Assembly: GCF_027595985.1 (NCBI RefSeq)
Contig: NC_073313.1
Coordinates: 79,011,994-79,075,993, forward strand
Direction of reading: 5' to 3'
DNA from: Sorex araneus
Taxonomy: Eukaryota; Chordata; Mammalia; Eulipotyphla; Soricidae
Length of the DNA stretch: 64,000 bases
Shown: positions 21,661 to 34,200 of the stretch, one piece after another
Layout: each line of letters opens with the position of its first letter
How positions within the stretch are numbered: position 1 is the stretch's first letter
Made by a program: the position numbers and the translations under genes
The notes under the pieces: model-generated
What the model saw: the letters and a program-made list of their open reading frames with translations, nothing else
The model's database searches: none
What the model was told of the DNA's origin: nothing

Positions 21661-22174
21661 ACTGTATAACTAAAGAATTTCACTTCATTTTCTCTTTACC
21701 TTGATTACGTTCCATACTGCAACACAAAACTCACTATTGTTGTTGGAGTTTCCCCCAAAGAAAGACAGCCCTACTAAGGAAGCATTTGATAATTGGTTTT
21801 CCATTAAAAGATTGCATGTTTTCAGTTTTTAGAAAAGGTCGTGCAGCTCGGATGTGTCCCAGTCCCACAAGCCAGAGCCTTGTTAGTTACTGCTCAGTGT
21901 CACCAGGGCTCCATCTGGAAAAGGTGTTGTGGCTGCACCTTCCTTGGAGGTGTTTAAAGACAATGGAAACAAAGAGAATGAGAACTAGTATTCAGCAGAA
22001 ACATGCCCCCCAGGGGTTTTGGGGGAATAGGACAGGCAGGGGGCAATGACTATGGGAAGTTTAGCCAGAGGAGGAGGTGGTGCTGAAAGGTGGCAAAATA
22101 TTAGGTGTGAACCCCTGTAGGCAACAATACTATAATCCACAATGCAACAGCAAATGTTAAAAAGTGCCCCTTGG

Positions 22175-22620
22175 GGCCGGAGTGATACCTCATAAGGTGT
22201 GTCACCTGAGCCAGGAGTAATTTTTGAGTGCAGAGCCAGGAGTGAGCCCTGAGCTGAGCGGTGTGGGGTGTGTCCTAAAAGAAGGGGGATGGGTGGAAGA
22301 AGGGAAGTTCCCCTTGTAAAGACAAGAAGGGGAGGCAAGTGGGGGAGGTAAAGGGAAATTGGAGAGAAGTGGGCACTGCTGAAAGGATTGGTGATGACAC
22401 AATCTATGCTTGAAACACGATCATAAAACACTTGGAATGGGATATGGAGTGATAGCACAGCGGGTAGGGCGTTTGCCTTGCACACGGCTGACCCGGGTTC
22501 GATAACCAGCATCCCATAAGGTTCCCTGAGCACCACCAGGGGTAATTCCTGAGTGCAGAGCCAGGAGTGATCCCTGTGCGTCACCGGATGTGACCCAAAA
22601 TGAAAGAAAAACTTGGAATA
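22175..22620 (+). repeat. SINE fragment, L1 3'-UTR fragment and young SINE
   Basis: A shortened sense SINE (about 22,172-22,275) is followed by an L1 3'-UTR-like purine-rich stretch (about 22,280-22,435, ending CTTGAAACACGATCATAAAA). A full-length sense SINE then runs 22,440-22,608 with short flanking ACTTGGAAT repeats. Confidence 0.7.
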
Positions 22621-22974
22621 GGAAAATTGGAGGTGTTTACACTATTTTTTAATCAAAACAATATTTAAATGACTGTGGTTAATGTGGGGGAGGGGGCGCA
22701 AGATCTCATCAGTCATCGGGCCACCTGAAGATTCTGGTATTTTTCCACAGATTTTATTTGGAGGTCATGCTTCTTTTCCTCACTAGGTGGCAGTAAGACT
22801 TAGCTCTGCCAAGCAAACAAAAAAAAAGTGTCCAGTCTCTTGATTCTCTCTCCATCTCTGAGTTGGATATGGAAGCATCTCGATTCTTTGTGTTTATTTT
22901 CCTAAAATACTAACTAGGTTTCCTGGCTATTAGAAGTTCTCGGAAAAACAGGCATAAAAGTGTCAAAGTTGTAA

Positions 22975-23147
22975 GGGCTAGAGCGATAGTATAGTGGATA
23001 AGGCGCTTGCCTGCACGTGGCAAACCAGATTTTGATTCGAGTTCCATCCAGAGCAAGCCGTAAAGTACCCCCAAGCACTGCGAGGAGTAGTTTCTGAGTG
23101 AAGAGCCAGGAGTAACCCCTGTGCATCACTGGGTATGACCCAAAACC
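22975..23147 (+). repeat. Sense SINE, left arm of an inverted pair
   Basis: GGGCTAGAGCGATAGTATAGTGG to GGGTATGACCCAAAACC. Its A-tail was the target of the next SINE. Confidence 0.85.
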
Positions 23148-23330
23148 TTTTTTTTAATTTTTTTTTAACTTTTGGGTCTCACCCGGCGATGCACAGGAGT
23201 TACTCTTGGCTCTGCACTCAGGAATCACTCCTGGCAGTGCTCGAGGGACCGTATGGGATGCTGGGAATTGAACCTGGGTCGGCCGCGTACAAGGTAAATG
23301 CCCTACCCGCTGTACTATTGCTCCAGCTCC
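23148..23330 (-). repeat. Antisense SINE, right arm of an inverted pair
   Basis: Full-length antisense copy ending GCTCCAGCTCC. The flank GACCCAARAAC-TTTTT on its right (23,331-23,346) copies the tail of the left SINE (23,137-23,147), so this element inserted into the first one's tail. Confidence 0.88.
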
Positions 23331-23504
23331 GACCCAAGAACTTTTTAAAAATGTCTAGGAAAGAACCAAAGCAGACCCTTTTATAGAGGAGCAAACAACC
23401 CCAGTGACTTCCCTAGGATCATACAGGGAGGGAAAGGGAGAAAGTGGAAACTACATTTCAAGGATTGATGCACTTCCCCCTTTCTGCTTATAAGTAGTGA
23501 ATGC

Positions 23505-23585
23505 CCGAGGGATAGTCCAATTCACCTCTCTGGGATCTGAGTTTCCCCATCTTAAGAAGGTTGGACCAGAATTAATGATGCTGCT
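23505..23585 (+). repeat. MIR fragment
   Basis: CACCTCTCTGGGATCTGAGTTTCCCCATCTTAAGAAGG follows the conserved MIR core, truncated. Confidence 0.45.
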
Positions 23586-24060
23586 TGTAGGGGACTGAAG
23601 TATGTTACCTGCAGGGAAACATGACACAAAGAAGCAGGGTACGTCGCACACAGGTTTAACGTGCCTTAGGCGCGGGACTACCAGAAGCACCCTCAATGCC
23701 TTGTCTTCCCATGCTAAAAAATAAGACTTAGGAAATAAAAAATGAGTGGGTTCCAAATTCCAATTTAGACTAAGGAGTACCATTTTCCATACAAACTCTC
23801 TGGGATTCAAGTCGTTCAAAGAACCTGCATGTCTAACTCCAGGTTTCACTGTTAAAAGAGAAGTGTAACAGACCTCTGTTTCCTCTTTGGTTCTCTTTGC
23901 AGCATCTGACCATCATAACATCTGACATACAAGAACAACGGAGTCCCAAGAACAACAGAGTCCCATGAACACCTCTTTATGTAGCAATGCATTCCTCTAG
24001 ATAACTGAAACAGTACATCCTCTCTGCAATATGTCGAAAGACATCAAGAAACCAGGTGAG

Positions 24061-24229
24061 GGGCTGGAGCAATAGTACAGCAAGTAGGGCTTTTGCCTTG
24101 CCTATGCGGAGTAGGGTTTGATACTGGGCATCCCATTTGGTCCCCCAAGCCCTACCAGAAGTAATTCCTGAGTGCTGAACCAGGAGGAATCCCTTGACCC
24201 TGCTAGGTATGGCCAAAAAAAAGAAAAAA
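24061..24229 (+). repeat. SINE, sense
   Basis: GGGCTGGAGCAATAGTACAG to GGTATGGCCAAAAAAAAG, flanked by AAACCAGGTGAG and AAACAGGTGAG. Confidence 0.82.
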
Positions 24230-24969
24230 CAGGTGAGCCTGAATAATGCCATGGAGGAGAGAAAAGGGGTTGAATGAGAGTAGGACAGGAGAATAAAAGC
24301 ACTCCCAATCAGTCTCTCACTAGTGATCTACAAACACTGTTAAGGGGGGCATTTTTTTTCTGGAGGGCAATTTATTTTGAAAGCCCTTTCTAGTCGTCCT
24401 TCTATTTTTAAGGACGTATTCCAAAGAGACAATCCCTAAAGGAAATAAGTTATGTCATATTGTTTCAAGTCCCACTATTTATATTGGCGGAAAAACGGGA
24501 GGCATTCAGAATGTTCAAGGATGGCAGCGTGTCTATAAAAGAGTCAAGCCTAACCACCAGATGGAATGTTCGTTAGGCGTTAAAATGGTAAGTGTGTGGG
24601 CTGCGCGAAGTGAAAGGAGATGGCAATGAGATATAGACTCAAACATCACAACTATGTCAACCTAAAATAATTGTAGACGTGAATATAAAGGAAAGAAAAT
24701 GGGTAGAGAGAAATTTTAATTGAGCTTCGTTTTGCTGCAGTTTGCAGATATTGACTACTCGTGACAATTTCATCACAACAGGGATTATAATTTGGGTGGT
24801 GTAACACATTTTGAAAATGAGACTTGAAGAGTCAGGACTGGGATCCCTGGCTAGATGCACGGAGTGGCAGAGCCCCTGTTCTTTTAAGCACGTGTTCAGG
24901 GACTTCCAAAGTTCAGTCTGTGATTCTCTTACTAAACTTGGATTGCTTCCATAAGACCACATTTCTCCG

Positions 24970-25137
24970 TTTTTTTGGTTTGGGGTCACACTGGCAATGC
25001 TCAGGGTTACTCCTGGCTCTGCACTCAGGAATTACTTTTGGTGGTGCTCGGGAGACACATGGGATGCCGGAGATCAAACTCAGGTCAGCCACATGCAAGG
25101 CAGACGCCCTACCCACTGTGCTATTGCTCCAGTCCCC
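24970..25137 (-). repeat. SINE, antisense
   Basis: TTTTTTTGGTTTGGGGTCACAC to CTATTGCTCCAGTCCCC. The body is well preserved. Confidence 0.8.
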
Positions 25138-25640
25138 TTGCACCAATTTTCTTCACATTATTCTCCCCTCCTATAAACAGACCCACCACATCCCTGACTC
25201 AGATTTGAACCAAGTTTATTTCACATTTTGAATTTTCGTCTCCCTGCAGTCAGTCCAGTGGCAATTCCACAGGCTGTGGGCCAGACTCTAGCTCACAGTG
25301 GAGGATGTGTGAATTACCATACATAGGCTAAGGAAATAGCATGAGGCCAACTGACAGCAGTCCCCAAATGTGCTCTTACCCGGCGACTGCTCAGCAGGCT
25401 GTGGATTAAGATATAAATGAAACATATGGAGAATGGGTAAAAGCATATGTCAGCCTTGCTGTGGGCTGTGTTGCCGTCAAATGCATGCACCAGGGTCATT
25501 TTTAATCATGAAAACACCACGCAGGCTTCCTAAATATTTCTACAGAACCCAAATCGAAATCAGGGCTTGCTTTCTCACACCTTCCTTCTGAAGTCAGCCT
25601 CCAAGGTCCCAGTACACACACTGCCAGGAGGAACCACAAT

Positions 25641-25642
<2 letters not shown>

Positions 25643-25689
<47 letters not shown>
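25643..25689. repeat. (GA)n microsatellite
   Basis: Run of about 23 GA dinucleotides, essentially uninterrupted, followed by GGAGAGAAAAC. Confidence 0.95.
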
Positions 25690-25695
<6 letters not shown>

Positions 25696-25941
25696 AACCT
25701 AGTTCATTTTAGAAGACCGAATAGTTTCTTCTGGATCCGTTTCTGTTGAATGAATTCTCTACTACCACCCTAATAAGTATCATGTACAGCAGAACCATCT
25801 TGAATCGTTACAGATGAGTGCTTAGCCCTTCCCCCACCCTCACGCTTCCTTCCCAGCCCCAGATTCAAGTCACTGATTTTGCTGCTCACTTAGCTCTTGC
25901 CTATGAGGCACTGTCTTTAGCAAGAGCTCTAAAGTCAGATC

Positions 25942-26310
25942 AGGGCCGGAGCAATAGTACAGTGGGCAGGGCATTTGTCTTGCATGTGGCCGATCTGGGT
26001 TCGATCCCCGGCATCCCATGTGGCACCCCAGCACCGCCAGGAGTAATTCCTGAGTGCAGAGTCAGGAGTAACCCTGAGCATCGCTGGGTGTGACTTAAAA
26101 AGCTAAATAAATAAAGTCAGATTAGGGTCCTGAGAGATAGTACAGTGGGTAGAGCATTTGTTTTATATGCAACTGATAACTCGGGTTTGATGCCTGGCAT
26201 CCCGTATGATCCCCAGGCCACCTCCAGGAGTGCAAAAGGTAGGAGTCAACTAGGAGTCACCAGGGCATTGCCAGATCACCAGATGTGACCAAAAAAGTAA
26301 AAAAAAAATT
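25942..26310 (+). repeat. Two consecutive sense SINEs
   Basis: The first copy (about 25,943-26,111) is flanked by AAAGTCAGATCAGGG (25,931-25,945) and AAAGTCAGATTAGGG (26,112-26,126). A second, older copy follows directly (GTCCTGAGAGATAGTACAGTGG) and runs to about 26,310. Confidence 0.8.
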
Positions 26311-26667
26311 ATAAAGATGAATTTGAATCTCAGTGAAAGGGGTGGGTAAAGAGAAGAGGGCCAAGACCCCCAAGTCAGGTGCTTGCCTGCAGGAAAAGAA
26401 AAAGGAAAAATGGTGAGAAATGATCCCATAGCCAAGGTAGGGGCCAACTTAAAAGCTCCTTCACCCAACTAGCAGTTTGTTAAACATCCTGTGAGTTTGC
26501 CTTCACAGCTATGGTATCTCTATTTACTTCCCTCCCATCTCCCGTTTCAGTTTCATTGGGAGGATATAGGTCAAATTCCTGCTCCATTCTGTAATGATTC
26601 CCAGTATTGGATCAGCAATTCTCACTTATTTTCCCTTCTGAAAGATGACTTGGCCGGCCTTCCACAT

Positions 26668-26770
26668 CTGTGCAGAGGAAAGAGCATTAGACAGGGTGCC
26701 AGGGTCCCAGCTTGAGTCAACACCCTCTCTGAGCCTCAGGGGAAGTGAAACGGCCTGTATTGGGAAAGCG
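26668..26770 (+). repeat. MIR element
   Basis: AAAGAGCATTAGACAGGGTG, GAGTCAACACCCTCTCTGAG, CCTCAGGGGAAGTGAAACGG follow the MIR consensus order with an internal deletion. Confidence 0.6.
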
Positions 26771-28605
26771 TTCCAGCTTTCACATTCTATGTTCCATCCT
26801 TGGCAGTCACAGCTGGCAACTCAAGTGAAGTCAAGGGTCTTTCATGAGACAAGAAATCCCGTAGAGAAATAAGTTACCCGTTGACTCCAGGCTTAACTGG
26901 AGCTGCATCTCTATTCCTCCCATCTACCCCAAGAGTCTTCTTAGAAAAAGTTTCCTTGGGTTCTTGGAGCAGCGGAGGAGCTGCATTGCTGAGTCCTTCA
27001 CCCCAGCCTGCCTGCTGTGGAGATGATCAGGACCCACTGGTGAAACTCACTTGGATTTTTGGCTGCTTGTGGGTGCATTCCAGTAAACCCACGTGCCCCG
27101 GGCAGAGTGCACACAGCTCTCTTTGTACTCCAGGGCCCTTTCCCTGCCCTCAAAAGTACACATTCTCTAAATAGATCTCCGAGCTGACCACAAAGAAACA
27201 ATGAGGTGTATAGTTTCTGCTTTCTTCGTTAACAGAACTGTATCAGCCCATTGGTGAGACAATTGAGTTTTGCAGAGGGAAGTTCTCAAGAAGAGCCACC
27301 AGAAGCACAGATGTATTAGTCATTGTAAAAATGACTTCAGCTGAATTCTCAAAGGCTTCAAGACTTTTTCAAAAGAGTGCATGTAGGTCCCAGCTAGAGT
27401 GCGTGATGGATGAAGTGCAGGGTTACAAATATGGATGTCATTCCTTCTAATCCACACAACTCAAACATCTAGTATGTGCAAAGCAGCCCAGAGAGACAGC
27501 TGAGTTTACAGCAGGATAAACTTCAGGCTGAATGGAGGGTGGGTGGGGGGAGTGATCACAATCTACCCTAGATCAGACCGGAATTCCCTGGGAAATGCCT
27601 CTCTGGGATCTGAGGAGAGGAGTTTTGTTTGCATTTCACTTCCTGTGTATGTGAGCAATGAAGGTGCTTGTGTGTAAGTGCCGGGCTTGGAGCAGAAGCA
27701 AAGGAATTGCTAGGAACCAGTGTGTTGTATCAGACTCTGGGAGAAATTTAAGCTACACTCCCACCCTCCACTCCTCGCTGTTCAGTCCCTCCAATGTGAG
27801 CTCCCCACCCCCCATTATGATGCCCTTCCCCCTCCTGAAGTTCTCACCAGGGCACTTAGCATACCCTAGGGCAAAACATCTGTCTGCCCTTTGTGGAAAA
27901 ATAGTTATCAGGATGTCCTACAGGACACTGGATGTGTATTAGATTTTAAAAATATTTATCACAAGTACTTGGCTGCAGGTGAACTCCTTGTAGACATATG
28001 GTACATTCCCTTGGAGGTGTATCTCCTATAATGAACAACTTACAGAATCAGAAACTCTGTGTTTTAACAGACCATCCTCTTTCCTTCTCATTTTCTCCCA
28101 CCTGGATTTTACCACTTTTCAGCTCTATTAGAAATTCCAAAGTGTCTTTAGAGGGCATTCCTTGATATTTTTCTGCTTTTGGCATCCTCTGAAGCTCCCT
28201 TTATATTACAGACCTGTATTTAGAATGAGAAGGCACAGCCCATGTTTGCTCTACTTTATTTGAAGTCAAGGGGAAAAAAAATGAGGACATTTTCTTGCCC
28301 TTTTATAATTTGAAGTCTAGGCCTTTTCAACACCCCAGTGGCCATTCAAAATATTTTGATTTCTTCCTTCTTTGATACTATGGAGCCTTTTACTACTCTC
28401 CTTCATTCATTCAACAAACAGGCTCTGCAGGATAAACAGTATGTGCTACATGGGCCATGGTTTCCTTTACACAGGCAATTTGAAGTCAGTCCCGAGTAAA
28501 GGAAAATGTGCCCACTTTTGCAGCATGGCCCCACCCTGCCCTGCTCAGAGTGGTGAAGAATCAATTAGGAAAATCAATCCTTATCCCACCCCAAAACAGA
28601 GGATA
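26771..28605. other. Unique intergenic sequence
   Basis: No gene, RNA or young repeat recognised. Open frames here are short and show no homology I know. Confidence 0.4.
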
Positions 28606-28609
28606 CATT

Positions 28610-28790
28610 GGGGCTGGAGCAATAGCACAGAGGTTAAGGCATTTGCCTTGCATGCAGCCGACCTGGGTTCGATTCCCAGCATTTCATATGGTTCCCTGAG
28701 CACCGCCAGGGATAATTCCTGAGTGCAGAGCCAGGAGTAAACCCTGTGCATCACCAGGTGTGAGCCAAAAAACAAAACAAAACAAAACAA
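28610..28790 (+). repeat. Young SINE, sense
   Basis: GGGGCTGGAGCAATAGCACAG to GTGTGAGCCAAAAAACAAAAC. Flanked by AAAACAGAGGATACA (28,593-28,607) and AAACCAGAGGATACA, a target-site duplication. Confidence 0.88.
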
Positions 28791-28799
28791 AAAACCAGA

Positions 28800-30950
28800 G
28801 GATACAGAGCTCAATGTCACTAGGTACTGCTGGCGAAATAGGGAAGTGAAGAAGTTCCAGAGTCTCCTTTCTTAGGCTGGGCAGTGGTGGGGGGATGGAG
28901 TGGGGTATTGCAGTGGGAATTCCAGGCCCCGGGAGCTGCTGTTGGCCAATAAGCAGAGCCTGAGGTAAGTCCATAAAGTACAGATTTGGGAAAAGGCAGG
29001 AAAATGTGAGTACACTTGGCAAGAGATGAGTCCACCATGAAACATCGGCTCTTCTGCCTCACAGCCAAGCTGCAACAGATGCTAGGCGAGAGGTAGAAGT
29101 AAGAGGCAAAAGGAGGTGCAACCAGAGGCCTGTCTGAACCGTTTGCCCTACTCCTTGGATCTGGTAGTTCAGGATGGCAAGGAGAAGACACCTCAGGGTC
29201 ATGCAACTGAAAAACGCTTAGCACAAGACTCTGTGGTTGGTTGGTGGCAGTTCAAACTGATTAGACTTGGAAAGCTCGCTGGGGGGGTGATGACTTGTAA
29301 ATTTCATTTTGTAAACTTCATCTTTTAATAGAAAAAAATGTGACAATTCCTAGACCTGTAACGACTGTGGTTTCTGAATATTTTTTTTCCTGCTGGTGTC
29401 AGGTTTAAGGGAAAAAAGTAGTCAAGTAGGAAAAAGAAGCGAGCAGGATTCCAGTTCTTTTTCGCTCACTGGGGAACATGGGCTTTCCAAATACAGGAGA
29501 AGCAGAGGGGAGCGCCTCGGTTCTTTCCAGCTGAGTCTGGGTTGACTCCAGGGTAGACTCTTTCCCCAACTTGGCAGCCTCCAGTTCCAATGCTTTTTCT
29601 GAGAATCTGCACAGACAGTCTCACTTGGGAGGCTTCTTGGAGCCCAGAGGACACGTGTAAGGGAGGGGGTGCTGGGGTTGAGGTCTAACCATCAACTTAC
29701 AGTCAACAGAGGACGGAGATCTTTTTCCAACAGGGATCCCATAAGGCACAGAGTAGGTGGTCTGCAAACGAGCGCGAAACTCCCCAGCAATTTGAGATTT
29801 TGAAGGCAAGATGAGAATTAGCTACAGCCATGTGTGCACTTTGGATCTTGCACTCAACTTTGGAACACTGATTAGATATTGTATCATCTTATTTGTCCTG
29901 TGCAGGAGAATTTCCAAGCGAGTGAGTGTCCTCATTTTCAAAGTAAGATAGTTTTCATTAAAATCCAGATTTCCTATGTGTTCCTTTTTAAAAAGGAGAG
30001 AGGAAAACACTTCCCTTTACACTATTGAGGGCTGACCTGAAGGATTGTTTGCAGTGCTTGGGATGGGATATAATAGCTTTGGGACTTGAGTCCCAGAAAC
30101 AAGGCCGCTTCTTCCACAAAGGCTTATCTGATGGCCCCACAGGCGATGATTTCCATCCCTCCGAGCTCCCGGATCCCAGGGTAGTTCTTTGCATATGCAG
30201 CCCTCATTGCTCTTTGCATATGCAGTCTGCATCTGTTTATTCCAGTGCCTCTTTGTTGTCCCGGTACTCTCCCCTAGGCAGGAATTAAGGTCTTTAAAGG
30301 CTTGAAATGCATACAAAATGCTGAAAAGATTATTGAGGGTGCCTTCCCGTAAGTTTCTCCACGTCAATGTTTAATTCTTAAACTGATAGGGGTTTGCAAG
30401 TGATGTGAAGTCAAACTGCCTAGATTTGAAAATAGTTCACTCTGGAAATTTTGTGCATTTTCAAACCGACAGAAGGGCTCAAAGACTAAAATGCAACGAT
30501 CTAGACACGCGAGTGATGTGTGTGATTCTTTGATTTTCTGATCGTGTCTCCCTCCCACCCTTCACCGCCACTTGATCTTAAGTTTCAGGCATTCTGGTGT
30601 TCACTGCTCACTTCTCCCGCATTTCCTAAGACAGCTCTCCTCCTCAAAGCGAGAATTCTGACCTTTGAATACAGTCACTATCTATGACACAGTTCATGTT
30701 CGATATTTCTCAACTGTGTCAAGAATGAATTCCCTTTCTAACTATTTTTTGAAGATCCTGATTCTGATCAGAGATCCCGGATGATGGGTTTCGAGGATAT
30801 AAGTAAAGCAGAACTTGTGGGTGGACTAGCCAGCACCTGAGTAACCATCCCTGTCACTATGACCCACAGGGTGCCATCGGATTCGGTCTCTTCGCAGAGG
30901 AACTCCGTCTAGACCGTGACTGATGGAACGGAGGGTCGTTAGTTCCTGCA
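28800..30950. other. Repeat-poor sequence upstream of the MAP7D3 CpG island
   Basis: About 2 kb without young SINEs or L1, a contrast with flanking DNA. It contains two copies of a palindromic TTTGCATATGCA word (see 30,187-30,225). No exon recognised. Possibly regulatory, by position only. Confidence 0.35.
30187..30225. promoter_or_regulatory. Duplicated POU-like motif
   Basis: CTTTGCATATGCAG occurs at 30,187-30,200 and 30,212-30,225. The word is a near palindrome around GCATATGC and contains TTTGCATA/TATGCAAA, close to octamer-type POU-domain sites. It lies about 1 kb upstream of the MAP7D3 start codon. Function inferred only. Confidence 0.35.
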
Positions 30951-31215
30951 ATTGCTGACACTAACTAAAGTGACGACGCCAGGTGGAGGGAGGTGGGGGG
31001 CGCGTAGGGGGTCACTTGTCGCCCCAAGGCAGGAGTTCATTGCTGCCCCTGCGGCTGAACTTGCGAGCTTGGCGCGAGACCCGGTGGCTCCGCGGCCCCG
31101 CCCCTTCCCGCCCCCGGGCGGGGAGCCGCGCGGCCAAAGCCAGCGCCGAGGTCGCGCCGGAGCCTGCGCACTGGTGCCCCGGAGCTCGCAACGGCCAGTG
31201 CCTCGGCGTCTCGGA

Positions 31216-31225
31216 AAGATGGCGG
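31216..31225 (+). promoter_or_regulatory. MAP7D3: YY1-type site over the MAP7D3 start codon
   Basis: AAGATGGCGG matches the YY1 consensus core ATGGCGG and includes the start codon, a known arrangement near transcription starts of CpG-island genes. The same bases give a strong start context (A at -3, G at +4). Confidence 0.5.
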
Positions 31226-31273
31226 ACCGTGCCGGCGGCGGCACATCCCTGCGAGGGATGCGCGAGCGGATGG
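31219..31273 (+). CDS. MAP7D3: MAP7D3 coding exon 1
   Basis: Start ATG at 31,219 in strong context. Encodes residues 1-18 and ends after the first base of a Val codon (ATGG|GTGAGC). The 5' UTR extends upstream to an undefined start inside the CpG island. Confidence 0.93.
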
Positions 31274-34200
31274 GTGAGCGGAAAGGCGGCTCCCGGGAGC
31301 CTTCGGGCCCGGGCCCGCTCGCCACGTGGCTTTCTCGCGGCCCTGGGCGGCGTCTGGAAACTTCGCGGCCGGCGCCCCGAAAACTTTTCCCTGAAGTCGC
31401 GCCGCGCGATCCGGGTTGGGAACCGCTAGCGACTGGACCGCGCGCGGCGGCGGCGGCGGGGGGGGGTGGTGGTGTGTGGGGGGGGAAGGGCCTCGACGGT
31501 CAGGGCGAGTCGGTTGGCCAGCGCCGCCGGGGGGCCGAGGGGAGTCAATGGCCCCACTGTCGCGCCCGGAGGGGCGGGGCGCCGGGGAAGTAACGGGCTC
31601 CGTGGAGGCGGGGGTGGGGCGGCGACACGGCACCCCTGAACCCGGCCAGACCGTTCAGGGGCCCGTTTGCCTTCGGGGGATGGAGAGCGGGGAAAACGGT
31701 TGGCACGCGCCCCCGGACGCCCCCCACCCAGAGTGGAAAGTCCGCCCGCAGCCCGTGGGCGCCCGCTCGCCCTTTTCATCCTTTCCCAGGCGCGGTCCTG
31801 CGGGTCACCGGCCGCGCCCCGCTGAGGGGCATCGGCGACGGCCGAGGGAGCCGGGCGGAGGGGGGCGGGCCGTCGGTCGCCAAGTTGGGACGAAACTCGT
31901 TCCTGGAGTTTCTGCGGCTCTTCGGCAACACGTGCCGAGCCGCGGCGCAGCTTGCGGCCCCCGGAGCGAGCCGCACGGGGATCAGCCCCGAAGGATGCTT
32001 GCTCCTCAACTGCTCTCCGCGCCCCCAACGGTTTTTCTCCCCGAAAATCGTTTGCTAACGTTTGGCGGCGGCGCTGTGGCTTTTACTCCCGGAGACGGTT
32101 CCACCTCTTGAGCCCGTTTTCCGGCTCCGTTTCCTTGGAGGAAACGATCTTTGGGTTTTTCTTAAAATCCCGAGGGGGTTTTGATAGGCAGTTACAAGCT
32201 GATGTAGAGGGGCGGTGATTGTTAAGTTTTTTATAAACAATATAAAACACATGAAAACAACTCCTTAAAGAATGCGTGATAGGAGCAACAAGAACATTTT
32301 TCTTTTCGTGGAAAGGAAATTTGCCCTCTGTCCCCACCCTATTAAGGTTCACCTTAGACACCTTAGTTTTGACAAAAATTCAGATTGTTCCCATCGGTTT
32401 ATTTTAATGATTTAAAGGAACTGCCATGCTCGATAACTTAATCTTTTTTTAAAAAAATGTAGATTGACTGGTGGGAATAGTCTGAAAACCTTGGATGGGA
32501 CAATTACCTTGAAGTCACAGTGTATCAAAGCAGAAACAGTGCTTTCCAAAAAAAAGACTTCACCAAGAACCCTAATTGACACTCTTTCATAGAATTGGAA
32601 ACATCGTATGCTGGGTTTGCACCAGCTTTGAGTGAAAGTGCTATGGAGAGAGGGAAGGGGAGGGAGAATGGAGTCCAAAATGTGCTGTTTTTTAATTTCA
32701 TCAGCTGGGAAGTCTGCTGAAAGAGGTGAAACACCTTGAACAGTGCATTTGTAACATACACAGCTCTAAATAACGGGAGCTTAACTAAAATTTTCATTGT
32801 CTTAAAGGTCTAGAGATGGACTGGGTTTAAGACTTTGAAGTCTGTCTTTGCCTTCTGGTTTTTGGCGATTGCTTTAGGCAAAGACTCCAGGAATCTGCCT
32901 TATTTTGTCATTTCTTTGCTTTCCTATTCTAAACTTAATACCTCCTCAATACATAAGAAAGGGTCCTCAGGAAGAGAGATCATGCCATGGGGTTGGGTAC
33001 CTACAGATTTGATGTGGAATTGAGAGATTGAAAGAGATAGAAGTGTTTATAGACTTAAGATTTTTTTCCTGGAAACAAATTCAGAGGATAATTGTGGTCC
33101 ACAGAATTGTTTGCAGTTGGATGCTGAGAAGAGTCTAGTTGGGTTATGGGTTACCTGAGTTAGTAGGCCTCTCAAGTTAAAAAAAATCCTTTTTCCCTTT
33201 GAAAAGGTGATCACCATGGCAACCCTGGTGATGTTGCTCTCCAAGTTACTCTCTAAAATGGCTCCTATGTATCTTGGTAACAGCTGTTTGCTCCAACCCC
33301 TGTTTACTGTAGAAATACCATCATAGTATCCCCTGAAATATTCCACCTTCCCATCTTCGATAACTCACATAATCTGTCCTATTGGGATTTTAGCTTGTTT
33401 TACTGCCTGTTAAATTGCGCCCCCCAATATTGTATTTTTTTATTTTATGTATCACATTTCTGCCTGTTCTCACAGACTTGCGGGCATGTATGTTGTGTAA
33501 ACCACTCCTGTTTGCTTAAGAATGGTGCCATCTCACTAGAAATTCCTTTATACACCTCCACTGTGAATCAGAATAATCTTTAAACAAAGGCTTAATGGAG
33601 GGGCTGGAGTGATAGCACAGCGGGTAGGGTAGGGCGTTTGTCTTGCCTTTTGCTTTTTGGGTCACACCTGGCTATGCACAGGGGTTACTCCTGACTCTGC
33701 ACTCAAGAATCACTCCTGGCGGTGGTCAGGGGACCATATGGGATGCTGCGGGGTCGGGTCGGCTGCGTGCAAGGCAAACACCCTACCTGCTGTGCTACCG
33801 CTCCAGCCCCAGGATGATATCTTTGATTCCACACTCACATCCATTACAGAAGCTTAACTTTTCTAGATTTGGGGAAATGTTTCCTGATTCCTTGCCTGCT
33901 CGGAAAAACTTCTTGAAAGTCATTAATCATTCAGTAGCTTCTACGCATCCACAAGCCTGTGCCTATGCTACCACTGACTGACTGCATTGCTGCCCGAGCA
34001 TGATAGCTGCTTAGTCCTTGTCGGCACCCCATATGCATTCTTTCTGGTGCTGCCCACTATTAGCAGGGTTCTAGTGGGCTGTGGTTTCTACTCCGATCTA
34101 ATCAGGTCTCTTTCCTCTTCTAGTTGCTGCGGCTCAGGCCATTGCAGCAGAGCGTCGGAGTCAAAGTGGCCTTCAACATCAGTCCACCACGGCCACCAGT

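Larger units (their letters stand above)
30970..32110. promoter_or_regulatory. MAP7D3: CpG island promoter of MAP7D3
   Basis: About 1.1 kb of G+C-rich, CpG-dense sequence in an otherwise AT-leaning window. It spans the first coding exon and the start of intron 1. GC boxes (for example CGGCCCCGCCCC and GGGCGGGG at about 31,091-31,123) precede the start codon. No TATA box is evident, as expected for a broadly expressed gene. The several long open frames within it are composition artefacts. Confidence 0.85.

Noticed and set aside
31416-32111. Open frame of 231 codons in the CpG island
   Set aside because: The long frames on both strands come from the lack of A/T-rich stop codons in G+C-rich DNA. 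The sequence lies within MAP7D3 intron 1 and shows no known domain.
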